Below, one piece after another: positions 1-5,317 of a stretch of 6,255 nucleotides of DNA. The translations under genes and the position numbers were made by a program. Under the pieces are notes generated by a model, which was not told the origin of the DNA, searched no databases, and saw nothing but the letters and a program-made list of their open reading frames with translations. Origin of the DNA: Angelakisella sp. (GTDB taxonomy: Bacteria > Bacillota > Clostridia > Oscillospirales > Ruminococcaceae). The stretch lies in contig JAAWGY010000145.1 of the NCBI GenBank assembly GCA_022795575.1, forward strand, positions 1-6,255. Reading direction: 5' to 3'. Within the stretch, counting starts at the first letter, position 1. Every line of letters begins with the position of its first letter.

Positions 1-10
1 CTGGGGAGTT

Positions 11-96
11 TCGCTCCTGCGGGAGCGACCAGGGCCTGCGCGGCCCTGGACCTGCGGCCCGGTAGCCCGGGCGGGCACAACCTGTGGGACAGGCTG
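11..96 (-). repeat. Cluster of four consecutive GC-rich hairpins downstream of ptsH
   Basis: Four perfect or near-perfect inverted repeats follow one another directly after the ptsH stop codon. They are TCGCTCC/GGAGCGA (11-17/22-28, loop TGCG), AGGGCC/GGCCCT (31-36/42-47), GCCCGG/CCGGGC (57-62/67-72, loop TAGC) and CCTGT/ACAGG (81-85/89-93). On the minus-strand RNA the last extends to an 8-bp stem over 78-96 with one G-U pair. No T-run follows on either strand inside the window, so this is not a textbook intrinsic terminator. It could stabilise the 3' end of the ptsH message or be the start of a longer structured element cut by the window edge. The folds are seen in the sequence; the role is inferred. 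Confidence 0.5.
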
Positions 97-100
97 CTGC

Positions 101-376
101 TTACTCCTCTTCGCCAAACTTGCTGTCAATCAGGGCAATCAGGCTGTCTACCGCCTCAACCTCATCATCACCCTTGGCAACAATCTCCACTTCCTCCCCC
201 TGGGCCAGCCCCAACGCCAGCAGCATCACAATCGACTTGGCATTGGCATCCTCATCCTCGCTCAGCTTCTTAATGGTAATCCGGGAGCTGAACTTGCTGG
301 CCATAGCAATAAACTCCGACGCCGGCCGGGCGTGCAGCCCAGTCTTGTTCTTGATGGTCGTGCGCTTCTTGTACAT
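101..376 (-). CDS. ptsH: Phosphocarrier protein HPr of the PTS
   Basis: HPr is the small cytoplasmic phosphocarrier that takes phosphate from Enzyme I and passes it to the sugar-specific EIIA domains. The 91-residue product carries the active-site motif GLHARPAS with the phosphorylated histidine at residue 15. It also has the regulatory serine region AKSIVMLLALG with Ser48, matching the Ser46 site that HPr kinase modifies in Bacillota. Length is slightly above the usual 85-88 residues because of an acidic tail. The ATG at 374-376 is preceded by GGAGGAG seven bases upstream, which fixes the start. The gene lies 55 bases downstream of the Enzyme I stop on the same strand, so the two are probably cotranscribed, with ptsH after ptsI (in Escherichia coli and Bacillus subtilis ptsH comes first). 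The Ser site implies catabolite regulation through HPr kinase, by family knowledge. Confidence 0.96.
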   Translation of the reverse strand: MYKKRTTIKNKTGLHARPASEFIAMASKFSSRITIKKLSEDEDANAKSIVMLLALGLAQGEEVEIVAKGDDEVEAVDSLIALIDSKFGEEE

Positions 377-431
377 AGTGATCTCCTCCGCTTTCCACTG
401 ATATTTTATTATGGCTTTACAAGCAGCCCGC

Positions 432-2156
432 TTATAAAAGCGGCGCCAGCTCAGCTTTCAGGTATTCCTCTACCTCGCCGTGGGTGGTAAGACTCTGTGC
501 CTTGCCCGCCAGCTCCCGGGCCTTCTCCATGGTCAGCCCGGAAAGCATTTTCTTGATCCGTGCCACCGAGGCCAGCCCCATGCTAAGCTTGCTCATCCCA
601 AGCCCCACCAGTACCGCCGCGGATAACGGGTCTCCCCCCATCTCGCCGCAAACACTGACCGGCTTGCCCTCCTTGGCAAAGGAGCTGACCACATACCCGA
701 TGAGCCGGAACAGCGCCGGATGGCAGCCCTGGTAGTATTCCCGCAGCGCCGGGTTCATCCGGTCCACCGCCGTGGCGTACTGGGTGAGGTCGTTGGTGCC
801 AATGCTGGCAAAGTCTACCTCCTTGGCCGCCATGTCCGCCACCAGGGCGATGGAGGGAATCTCTATCATGATGCCAATCTTAACCGACGGGCTGTAGGGA
901 ATCCCCTCGGCGTCCAGCTGGGCCTTGGCCTGCTCCACAAACCCCTTGGCCCGGCGGATGTCGTCCATGCTCCCCACCATGGGGAACATGATCCACAGGT
1001 TGCCGTGAACCGAAGCCCGCAGCGCCGCCCGCAGCTGGGTAAGGAATACCTCCGGCATGGTAAAGCAGAGCCGCAGCGCCCGGTTGCCCAAAAAGGGGTT
1101 CTCCTCCACCGGCAGCTCCATACACTGGAGCTTCTTGTCCCCGCCTATGTCCAGCGTCCGCAGTGTCACCGGCCGGTCCCCAAATGCGGTGAGGATCTTT
1201 TTGTAGATTTCGTACTGCTCCTCCTCGGTGGGCAGCTGCTCCTTGCCCATGTAGATGAATTCGGTGCGGAACAGCCCCACCCCGTCGGTGTATTTTTCCC
1301 CGGCAAGCTCCTGGTCGCTGGCCGAACCTACGTTGAGGTGTACCGGAACCAGCGTTCCGTCGGCCATCCTGGGCTCCACCGCCAGGAATTTCTTCTCCTC
1401 GGCGCGGCGCTGTAAAAAGGCCTCCCGCTTTTTGGCAAAGTTCTCCTTTACCGCCGGGTCCGGGTCGGGGATCAGCAGCCCCTCCACCGCGTCCACCGCC
1501 AGCTCCTGGCCGTGGGCCACCTTGTCCATAACCCCCTCCACCCCTAACAGCGCCGGGATCTCGTAGCTGCGGGCGATGATGGCGCTGTGGGAGGTGGCGC
1601 CCCCTACCTCGGTGACAATGGCCAGGACGTTCTTCCGGTCCAGCGTCGCGGTGTCCGAGGGGAGCAGGTCGTGGGCCACCACCACCGCGGGGCCGTCCAG
1701 GGCGGCAAGGTTCTTTTCCGCCACGCCGGCGGCCACCCGCAGCAGGCGGTTCTTGACGTCCCGCATATCCGCCACCCGCTCCCGGATCAGGGCATCCTTG
1801 GCCTTGCCCAGGAGCTTGATGAATTTCTCGTAGACCTTGTGTACCGCCCATTCCGGGGTCATGCAGTCGTAGCTGATCTTGTCCCGGATCTCCTCGTCCA
1901 TGGCCACGTCAAAGAGGATGTCCTGGTGGGCGGCAAAGATCTTGGCCTTGTCCCCGTCCCCGGAGGCCTCCAGGCGCTGGCGGATAGCCTCCAGCTCCCT
2001 CTTGGCCCCCTCCAGCATCTCCTCGTACCGGGCGATGGCCTGGGGCGCCTCCGCCTCGGGGATCTCCCCCTCCGCTACCTCCGGAGCATAGGGCTGGTAC
2101 AGGTAGGCCTTCCCCACCGCGATCCCCTCGGATACCGGGTTCCCTCTGTATTCCAT
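432..2156 (-). CDS. ptsI: PTS Enzyme I (phosphoenolpyruvate-protein phosphotransferase), internal translation start
   Basis: Enzyme I autophosphorylates from phosphoenolpyruvate and hands the phosphate to HPr. Starting at the internal ATG the product is 574 residues, almost exactly the length of classical Enzyme I (575 in Escherichia coli). Residues 1-150 carry the family's N-terminal region with the helical HPr-binding part. The swivelling domain holds GGATSHSAIIAR with active His190. The C-terminal PEP-binding barrel shows FRTEFIYM, RTLDIGGDK, NPFLGNRALR, GIMIEIPS, IGTNDLTQY and the catalytic-cysteine motif VCGEMGGD (Cys503). All key residues are present, so it should be active. The ATG at 2154-2156 has GGAGGAG six bases upstream, which matches an independent start even though the frame is open upstream through the HAD domain. 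This entry is nested in the fusion frame; which product dominates in the cell is unknown. Confidence 0.9.
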   Translation of the reverse strand: MEYRGNPVSEGIAVGKAYLYQPYAPEVAEGEIPEAEAPQAIARYEEMLEGAKRELEAIRQRLEASGDGDKAKIFAAHQDILFDVAMDEEIRDKISYDCMTPEWAVHKVYEKFIKLLGKAKDALIRERVADMRDVKNRLLRVAAGVAEKNLAALDGPAVVVAHDLLPSDTATLDRKNVLAIVTEVGGATSHSAIIARSYEIPALLGVEGVMDKVAHGQELAVDAVEGLLIPDPDPAVKENFAKKREAFLQRRAEEKKFLAVEPRMADGTLVPVHLNVGSASDQELAGEKYTDGVGLFRTEFIYMGKEQLPTEEEQYEIYKKILTAFGDRPVTLRTLDIGGDKKLQCMELPVEENPFLGNRALRLCFTMPEVFLTQLRAALRASVHGNLWIMFPMVGSMDDIRRAKGFVEQAKAQLDAEGIPYSPSVKIGIMIEIPSIALVADMAAKEVDFASIGTNDLTQYATAVDRMNPALREYYQGCHPALFRLIGYVVSSFAKEGKPVSVCGEMGGDPLSAAVLVGLGMSKLSMGLASVARIKKMLSGLTMEKARELAGKAQSLTTHGEVEEYLKAELAPLL

Positions 2157-2816
2157 GTTCTTCTCCTCCGTTTCTTGCAGCAATGTAATTACCTGGTCCA
2201 GCTGCCGGACGCAGCCGAACAGGATTTCAGACAGTTCCGGGCCGGGCTCCACCAAATCCGGCACCATGACAGGCCGCATCCCGGCCCGGTGAGCGGCCAG
2301 GATGCCGTTGGGGCTGTCCTCTAAGACGATGCAGCCGCCGGGGTCCGCCTTCAGGCGGCGGGCCGCCTCCAAAAAGATATCCGGCGCCGGCTTGGACCGC
2401 TGCACCATGTCCCCAAAGACCATGGCGTCCATATAGGGGGCGATGCCTCCCTTCTCCAGCATGGGCAGCGCCGAGGCGGCGGAGGTGGAGGAGGCCACCC
2501 CGCAGGGGATGCCCCGCTCCCGCAGCCAGTTTAGCAGCGGGAACAGCCCGGGCTTTACCGGCACGGGGCTTTGCAGGAGATACTGGTCCCACAGCTCCCG
2601 GCACCGGGCGCGCAGGGCGTCGATGGGGTAGCCCGGGCCGTACTGCTCCAGCTGGATCTGCCGGACGGTGGCGGAGTTTTTGCCCATCACCAGGGGGGTC
2701 AGGTCCCGGAAGGGGATGCCCTGCTCCCGGTGTGCCTGCCGCTCAAACTCCAGGCTGATCCGCTCGGTGTCCAGCATCAGGCCGTCCATATCAAAGATGA
2801 CAGCGTCGATGGTCAT
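432..2816 (-). CDS. In-frame fusion: HAD family phosphatase (N-terminal) with PTS Enzyme I (C-terminal)
   Basis: A single 794-codon frame joins two proteins. Residues 1-220 form a HAD subfamily IA hydrolase of the beta-phosphoglucomutase type. It has motif I FDMDG with Asp9 as nucleophile and Asp11 as acid/base, motif II VASST near residues 107-111, motif III Lys142 in SKPAPD, and motif IV LEDS with Glu166 and Asp167. Its substrate would be a small phosphorylated compound that cannot be named from sequence. Residues 221-794 are a complete Enzyme I. No stop separates them; the linker reads LLQETEEKN. The ATG at 2814-2816 is chosen over an upstream TTG (2868-2870) because the HAD fold begins right after it and AAAGGA lies about nine bases upstream. 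A strong ribosome binding site inside the linker suggests Enzyme I is also made alone. A sequencing error hiding a stop cannot be excluded. The HAD part could dephosphorylate a sugar phosphate that accumulates through the PTS, which is inference only. Confidence 0.8.
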   Translation of the reverse strand: MTIDAVIFDMDGLMLDTERISLEFERQAHREQGIPFRDLTPLVMGKNSATVRQIQLEQYGPGYPIDALRARCRELWDQYLLQSPVPVKPGLFPLLNWLRERGIPCGVASSTSAASALPMLEKGGIAPYMDAMVFGDMVQRSKPAPDIFLEAARRLKADPGGCIVLEDSPNGILAAHRAGMRPVMVPDLVEPGPELSEILFGCVRQLDQVITLLQETEEKNMEYRGNPVSEGIAVGKAYLYQPYAPEVAEGEIPEAEAPQAIARYEEMLEGAKRELEAIRQRLEASGDGDKAKIFAAHQDILFDVAMDEEIRDKISYDCMTPEWAVHKVYEKFIKLLGKAKDALIRERVADMRDVKNRLLRVAAGVAEKNLAALDGPAVVVAHDLLPSDTATLDRKNVLAIVTEVGGATSHSAIIARSYEIPALLGVEGVMDKVAHGQELAVDAVEGLLIPDPDPAVKENFAKKREAFLQRRAEEKKFLAVEPRMADGTLVPVHLNVGSASDQELAGEKYTDGVGLFRTEFIYMGKEQLPTEEEQYEIYKKILTAFGDRPVTLRTLDIGGDKKLQCMELPVEENPFLGNRALRLCFTMPEVFLTQLRAALRASVHGNLWIMFPMVGSMDDIRRAKGFVEQAKAQLDAEGIPYSPSVKIGIMIEIPSIALVADMAAKEVDFASIGTNDLTQYATAVDRMNPALREYYQGCHPALFRLIGYVVSSFAKEGKPVSVCGEMGGDPLSAAVLVGLGMSKLSMGLASVARIKKMLSGLTMEKARELAGKAQSLTTHGEVEEYLKAELAPLL
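2157..2170 (-). promoter_or_regulatory. Internal ribosome binding site for Enzyme I inside the HAD-EI frame
   Basis: Read on the minus strand, the sequence before the Enzyme I ATG is GGAGGAGAAGAAC, a near-ideal Shine-Dalgarno site with six bases of spacing. It is formed by the Glu-Glu-Lys-Asn codons of the linker. It equals the site in front of ptsH (GGAGGAG), which supports real use as a start site, not a chance match. Confidence 0.75.
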
Positions 2817-2857
2817 ACCACAGGTTCCTTTCCGCGGCTTTTCACACACTGAACAAG

Positions 2858-2880
2858 CCGTTTTCTCCAAAACGGTTATA
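2858..2880 (-). promoter_or_regulatory. Leader hairpin and weak -10 box upstream of the HAD-EI gene
   Basis: On the minus strand a perfect 7-bp stem CCGTTTT/AAAACGG with loop GGAG spans 2875-2858, about 40 bases upstream of the HAD ATG. A TATAAC that could be a -10 box lies directly upstream at 2880-2875 and overlaps the stem by a base; I see no convincing -35 box 17 bases before it. No catabolite-response (cre) consensus was found in this upstream region. If the -10 is used, the transcript would start within or beside the hairpin. Function is uncertain. Confidence 0.3.
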
Positions 2881-3040
2881 ACAATAGTTTACCAGATCTT
2901 TCTGGATTTTGGAAGGTCTTTTGTGTCTTTTTTCACCCTGCCGGAGGGAATCGTCCCCGGCCAGCATCCTTCTGCCCCGGGATAACGGCCGGAGCCGGCG
3001 CTTTGCCACCATCCGGCCGCAAAATTTCGTCCCCCTCGTG

Positions 3041-3069
3041 TTGCATTTTTCCCCATGGTGGGATACAAT
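3041..3069 (+). promoter_or_regulatory. Sigma-A promoter for mltG
   Basis: A -35 box TTGCAT (3041-3046) and a -10 box TACAAT (3064-3069) are separated by exactly 17 bases. Transcription would start near 3076, leaving a leader of roughly 107 bases before the mltG ATG. The region between this promoter and the divergent HAD-EI gene (about 2881-3040) shows no supported gene. Confidence 0.75.
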
Positions 3070-3072
3070 AAA

Positions 3073-3163
3073 TGTTGAAAACCGGCGAACCGGTACCTCG
3101 TTGTATCAACAGAGAAATTTACGGCGGTGTCGTTGGCAGCGCGCAGCTGCCGTGACACCGCCG
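3073..3163 (+). promoter_or_regulatory. Structured 5' leader of mltG (two hairpins)
   Basis: The leader can form two stem-loops. The first pairs TGTTGA (3073-3078) with TCAACA (3106-3111) around an inner ACCGG/CCGGT stem with loop CGAA (3081-3094). The second pairs CGGCGGTGTC (3122-3131) with GACACCGCCG (3154-3163), a 10-bp outer stem, and continues after a small internal loop with GGCAGC/GCTGCC (3135-3140/3146-3151). It ends a few bases before the mltG ribosome binding site (AAGGGGAG). No T-run follows, so it is not a terminator. It may stabilise the message or affect translation; no known riboswitch was recognised. Confidence 0.5.
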
Positions 3164-3183
3164 GGAGAAGGGGAGAACCGCGT

Positions 3184-4329
3184 ATGGCTCAGGGACAGTA
3201 TGAGGAGCGCCGCCCCCGGCGGCGCAGCAGAAGACGGCGGAGAAGCTCCGGGGGGATCATCCTGCTGGGGCTGCTGGCCACGGTGGTCATCCTGGCCGGA
3301 GCCGGGTATTTTTACTATACCGGCGAGGTAAACGGTTCCTCCAGCCGGCCCAAGACCGCCCAGGTGGAGATCCCCCAGGGGGCCGGCACCGCCGAGATTG
3401 CCGCCCTGCTCAAGGAGGCCGACGCGGTAGGCAACGACCTTATCTTCCGCTTTTACTCCAAGTACGTGGCCAAGGCCGACGGCAGCTACCAGTACGGCAG
3501 CTTTACCCTCTCCCCCCGGGACGGGTACGACAGCATCATCCAGGAGTTACAGCAGGTGCAGCAGCGGCTGGAGACCGTCACCGTCACCTTCCCCGAGGGC
3601 TACAACGCCTTCCAGATGGGGGACGTTTTGGAGGATGCCGGCCTCTGCACCCGGGAGGAGTTCCTCACCGCCCTGAAGGAGCACAGCTTTGATGTCGGCT
3701 TTATCGGGGAGGTCAGCAGCGATCCCCTGAAGCTTATCCCCCTGGAGGGCTTCCTCTTCCCGGATACCTACGAGCTCTACGCCGACGAGGCGGTGGATTC
3801 CATCATCCTGCGGATGCTCCGCAACTTTGAGAAGCGGGTCTGCACCCCAGAGAACCGCCAGGCCATGGCGGAGCGGGGCTACACCCTGGAGGAGCTGGCC
3901 ACCTTTGCCTCCATTATTCAGAAGGAATCGGCCAGCGTGGCCGAGATGTACAACGTCTCCTCGGTCTTTACCAACCGCTTGGCGGCGGGGTCGGAGTACC
4001 CCCGGCTGGAATCCTGCACCACCAACAACTTCATCAACGACTACATCACCCCCTACTTTGGCGGCAGCCCCTCCCAGGAGGTGCTTACTGCCTACGACAC
4101 CTACGACCGCAGCGGCTTCCCGGTGGGGGCCATCGCCAACGCCGGGGCCGACGCCTTCGACGCCGCCCTCCACCCGGAAAAGAACACCCTGGACGGGACC
4201 TACTACTTTTTCGTTACCGACGTGGAGTACACCCACTACTACGGCCGCACCTTCCAGGAGCACCTGCAAAACATCGAAAAGGCCAAGGCGGTAAACCGCC
4301 GCTACGGCATCGAGGGGCTGATTTCGTGA
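3184..4329 (+). CDS. mltG: Endolytic transglycosylase MltG (YceG-like)
   Basis: MltG is a membrane-anchored lytic transglycosylase that cuts nascent peptidoglycan strands and sets their length. The 381-residue product has a strongly basic cytoplasmic tail (residues 9-20 almost all Arg), one membrane segment at about 24-45, a LysM-like region (about 56-110) and the catalytic YceG domain. The catalytic glutamate is Glu248 in ASIIQKES, equivalent to the glutamate in the E. coli ASIVEKET motif. Other family marks are LEGFLFPDTY (188-197), SGFPVGAIANAG (310-321) and the C-terminal YYFFVTD. Substitution of the usual LQSDPT by LESCTT is a mild variation. The ATG at 3184 is chosen over a GTG at 3127 because AAGGGGAG lies eight bases upstream, the GTG falls inside a leader hairpin, and the basic tail plus membrane anchor follow naturally. 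The gene overlaps the next by four bases. Confidence 0.94.
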   Translation: MAQGQYEERRPRRRSRRRRRSSGGIILLGLLATVVILAGAGYFYYTGEVNGSSSRPKTAQVEIPQGAGTAEIAALLKEADAVGNDLIFRFYSKYVAKADGSYQYGSFTLSPRDGYDSIIQELQQVQQRLETVTVTFPEGYNAFQMGDVLEDAGLCTREEFLTALKEHSFDVGFIGEVSSDPLKLIPLEGFLFPDTYELYADEAVDSIILRMLRNFEKRVCTPENRQAMAERGYTLEELATFASIIQKESASVAEMYNVSSVFTNRLAAGSEYPRLESCTTNNFINDYITPYFGGSPSQEVLTAYDTYDRSGFPVGAIANAGADAFDAALHPEKNTLDGTYYFFVTDVEYTHYYGRTFQEHLQNIEKAKAVNRRYGIEGLIS

Positions 4330-4958
4330 CCGGTCCCGCCTGGGAAAAGCTGTCCCCCGGGTTCTACCTCCGGGACACGGTGGAGGTAGCCCGGGACCTG
4401 TTGGGGCGGTATCTGGTCCGGCAGACGCCGGCGGGGCTCCTCTGCTGCCGCATCACCGAAACCGAGGCCTACTGCGGCCCCCGGGATTCCGCCTGCCACT
4501 CCTGCAAAAAGGCGTCCAACGGCCAAACAGGCCGCACCAACGTCATGTACCGGGACGGGGGGCTGGCCTACATCTACCTTATTTACGGGATGTACTGCTG
4601 CTTTAACGTTGTCACCCGGCCGGAGGGGGAACCGGAGGCGGTGCTGATCCGCAGCGCCCAGCCCGTCGCCGGCCGGGAGGAGATGGCCCAAAACCGCGGG
4701 ATGGCGGGGGAGATCCGGGAGCGGGCCCTCCTCACCGGGCCGGGGAAGCTCTGCCAGGGGATGGCCATCGACCGGGGGCTCTACGGCGAGCCGCTGTGGG
4801 GCGGGCGGCTCTGGCTTGCCCAAGGGGAGCCGGTGCCGGAGGCGGAGACCGCCGCCACCCCCCGGATCAACGTGGACTACGCCGGGGAGGCGGCAGGCTG
4901 GCCCTGGCGGTTTGTGGAGAAGGGGAGCAGGTTCCTTTCGGCGCGGTATCGGGGGTAG
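4326..4958 (+). CDS. 3-methyladenine DNA glycosylase, AAG/MPG family
   Basis: This enzyme excises alkylated purines such as 3-methyladenine from DNA as the first step of base excision repair. The 210-residue protein has the family motif TETEAYCGPRDSACHS, with Glu47 matching catalytic Glu125 of human AAG, Tyr49 matching Tyr127 and His58 matching His136. LAYIYLIYGMYCCFNV supplies Tyr84 (human Tyr159) and Asn94 (human Asn169). LLTGPGKLCQGMAID and PRINVDYAG are further conserved blocks. The start is GTG at 4326, sharing four bases (GTGA) with the mltG stop, so translation is probably coupled; GAGGGG sits eight bases upstream. The gene is complete, very GC-rich, and ends in SARYRG. Its last bases are echoed as a direct repeat beyond the toxin module (5364-5381). 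No clear terminator follows directly, so the transcript may read into the toxin leader. Confidence 0.94.
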   Translation: MTGPAWEKLSPGFYLRDTVEVARDLLGRYLVRQTPAGLLCCRITETEAYCGPRDSACHSCKKASNGQTGRTNVMYRDGGLAYIYLIYGMYCCFNVVTRPEGEPEAVLIRSAQPVAGREEMAQNRGMAGEIRERALLTGPGKLCQGMAIDRGLYGEPLWGGRLWLAQGEPVPEAETAATPRINVDYAGEAAGWPWRFVEKGSRFLSARYRG

Positions 4959-4959
4959 G
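4943..4959 (+). repeat. Left copy of a direct repeat at the glycosylase 3' end
   Basis: GCGGTATCGGGGGTAGG covers the last codons and stop of the glycosylase gene. It recurs as GCGGTATCGGGAGTAAGG at 5364-5381, with 11 identical bases, then one substitution and one inserted A. Looser similarity extends a few bases to the left (CTTT then GG). The second copy still reads VRYRE-stop in the matching frame against ARYRG-stop here. The pair brackets the toxin module, as expected if the module arrived by insertion at the gene end. Confidence 0.5.
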
Positions 4960-4975
4960 TTTTTGTGGAAAAGCC

Positions 4976-5004
4976 TTGTCAGAATATGGCGAAGATGGTA
5001 AAAT
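4976..5004 (+). promoter_or_regulatory. Promoter of the toxin mRNA
   Basis: A -35 box TTGTCA (4976-4981) and a -10 box TAAAAT (4999-5004) have the ideal 17-base spacing. Start would be near 5011, giving a leader of about 120 bases and a toxin RNA of about 250 bases. The bases around the -10 (GATGGTAAAAT) match those around the convergent antisense promoter (GATGGTATAAT) with one difference. Confidence 0.65.
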
Positions 5005-5044
5005 GAGGGTGGCGCTGCCATCTGCGGTAGGCGGTCAGCTCCCC
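4994..5044 (+). repeat. Left arm of an imperfect inverted repeat (toxin promoter and leader)
   Basis: Three blocks recur inverted on the other side of the toxin. GATGGTAAAAT (4994-5004) matches the minus strand of 5307-5317 at 10 of 11 positions. GGGTGGCGCTGCC (5007-5019) matches 5284-5296 exactly over 13 bases. CGGTCAGCTCCCC (5032-5044) matches 5265-5277 at 12 of 13. Thus the toxin RNA and its antisense RNA start with nearly the same promoter and leader. Confidence 0.75.
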
Positions 5045-5125
5045 TTCTCCTCTCACTCCAGCCCCAGGCGAACGCCCGGGGGAGCGCAACTCTTTTTATT
5101 TCCCCCGGAGGTTATCGAAGGGGGG
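5039..5125 (+). promoter_or_regulatory. Toxin mRNA leader with alternative anti-Shine-Dalgarno pairings
   Basis: Several C-rich stretches can hide the toxin ribosome binding site. CTCCCCTTC (5039-5047) can pair with GAAGGGGGG (5117-5125) over nine bases with one G-U. CCCCC (5102-5106) can pair locally with GGGGG (5121-5125). GCTCCCC (5038-5044) can instead pair with GGGGAGC (5079-5085). A further hairpin CCCC-A-GGC/GCC-C-GGGG (5062-5081, loop GAAC) is followed by a T-run at 5093-5097 and may weakly terminate incoming transcripts. Folding control of this kind is known for type I toxins; here it is inferred from pairing alone. Confidence 0.45.
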
Positions 5126-5128
5126 TGA
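5118..5128 (+). promoter_or_regulatory. Extended Shine-Dalgarno site of the toxin
   Basis: AAGGGGGGTGA closely resembles the full anti-16S complement AAGGAGGTGA. It ends four bases before the GTG start at 5133. Such unusually long ribosome binding sites are typical of small type I toxin genes whose translation is masked until needed. Confidence 0.7.
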
Positions 5129-5132
5129 CAGT

Positions 5133-5222
5133 GTGGTTACATATGAGGGGCTGTTTCAGTTCTGCATTGTGATCATTAGCGTCATTGGGCTTGTTTTAGC
5201 CTTTTACAATAAAAAGAAGTAG
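5133..5222 (+). CDS. Holin-like type I toxin, 29-residue membrane peptide
   Basis: The peptide begins MVTYEGLFQF, continues with a single hydrophobic helix (residues 7-25, including CIVIISVIGLVLAFY) and ends NKKK. This layout, a short polar N-terminus starting VTY or TTYE, one membrane span and a lysine tail, is that of the putative holin-like toxins (Hol_Tox) of Bacillota, which act at the membrane. The start is GTG at 5133, chosen because an extended Shine-Dalgarno site ends four bases upstream and the other frame soon stops. The last codons and the stop lie in the stem of the bidirectional terminator, so the gene overlaps the antisense RNA at its 3' end, as in the par/fst and txpA/ratA type I systems. 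The toxic activity is inferred from family resemblance and layout; no homology search was possible. Confidence 0.75.
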   Translation: MVTYEGLFQFCIVIISVIGLVLAFYNKKK

Positions 5223-5300
5223 CCGCCACCTTCCCAAAGCGTACGGCAACTTCTTTTTAGCCTCGGGGAGCTAACCGTCTATCGGCAGCGCCACCCCTAT
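5210..5300 (-). ncRNA. Predicted antisense RNA (type I antitoxin)
   Basis: An RNA of about 90 bases is predicted from the minus-strand promoter at 5307-5335. It would start near 5300, run toward the toxin and end at the shared terminator, where the minus strand reads ACTTCTTTTTATT after the stem. Its 3' half is fully complementary to the end of the toxin mRNA, including the last codons and stop. Its 5' half carries a copy of the toxin leader (GGGTGGCGCTGCC and TTAGCTCCCC); its GCTCCCC could also pair with GGGGAGC in the toxin leader. Existence rests on promoter and terminator signals, not on expression data. Confidence 0.65.
5211..5258. terminator. Bidirectional terminator shared by toxin mRNA and antisense RNA
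   Basis: AAAAAGAAGT (5211-5220) pairs with ACTTCTTTTT (5249-5258) over ten bases, then after an A-A mismatch GCCG (5222-5225) pairs with CGGC (5244-5247). An 18-base loop remains. Each strand ends in TTTTT, so it can stop transcription from both sides. The loop would present unpaired bases in both RNAs and is a natural first-contact site for toxin and antitoxin RNAs. Confidence 0.8.
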
Positions 5301-5317
5301 GGTTTTATTATACCATC
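5265..5317 (-). repeat. Right arm of the imperfect inverted repeat (antisense promoter and leader)
   Basis: This is the inverted counterpart of the arm at 4994-5044. The blocks at 5307-5317, 5284-5296 and 5265-5277 occur in the same order as in the left arm when read on the minus strand. Spacers differ: 6 bases against 12 between the two leader blocks, and a longer gap after the -10 box. Confidence 0.75.

Noticed and set aside
720..1851. Long open frames overlapping the Enzyme I gene (720-1415 plus strand, 880-1851 minus strand in another frame)
   Set aside because: They are by-products of GC-rich codon use opposite or beside a clearly real gene; their translations are low-complexity Gly/Arg/Pro/His-rich and match no family.
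2817..2870. TTG start at 2868-2870 that adds 18 residues (including two cysteines) before the HAD domain
   Set aside because: The TTG lies inside a perfect hairpin, has no ribosome binding site at proper distance, and the HAD fold begins right after the ATG at 2816, which has AAAGGA upstream.
2820..3100. Catabolite-response (cre) operator near the pts operon
   Set aside because: I looked for the TGWAANCGNTNWCA pattern; the nearest candidate, TGAAAACCGG at 3077, fails at required positions.
2889..3158. Minus-strand 89-residue frame in the divergent intergenic region
   Set aside because: It overlaps the mltG promoter and leader, has no ribosome binding site, no recognisable domain and uneven composition.
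3122..3163. The strong mltG leader hairpin as a terminator or attenuator
   Set aside because: No T-run follows the stem; it is followed by the purine-rich ribosome binding site.
3127..3183. GTG start for mltG at 3127
   Set aside because: It falls in the 10-bp leader hairpin without an upstream ribosome binding site, whereas the ATG at 3184 has AAGGGGAG eight bases before it.
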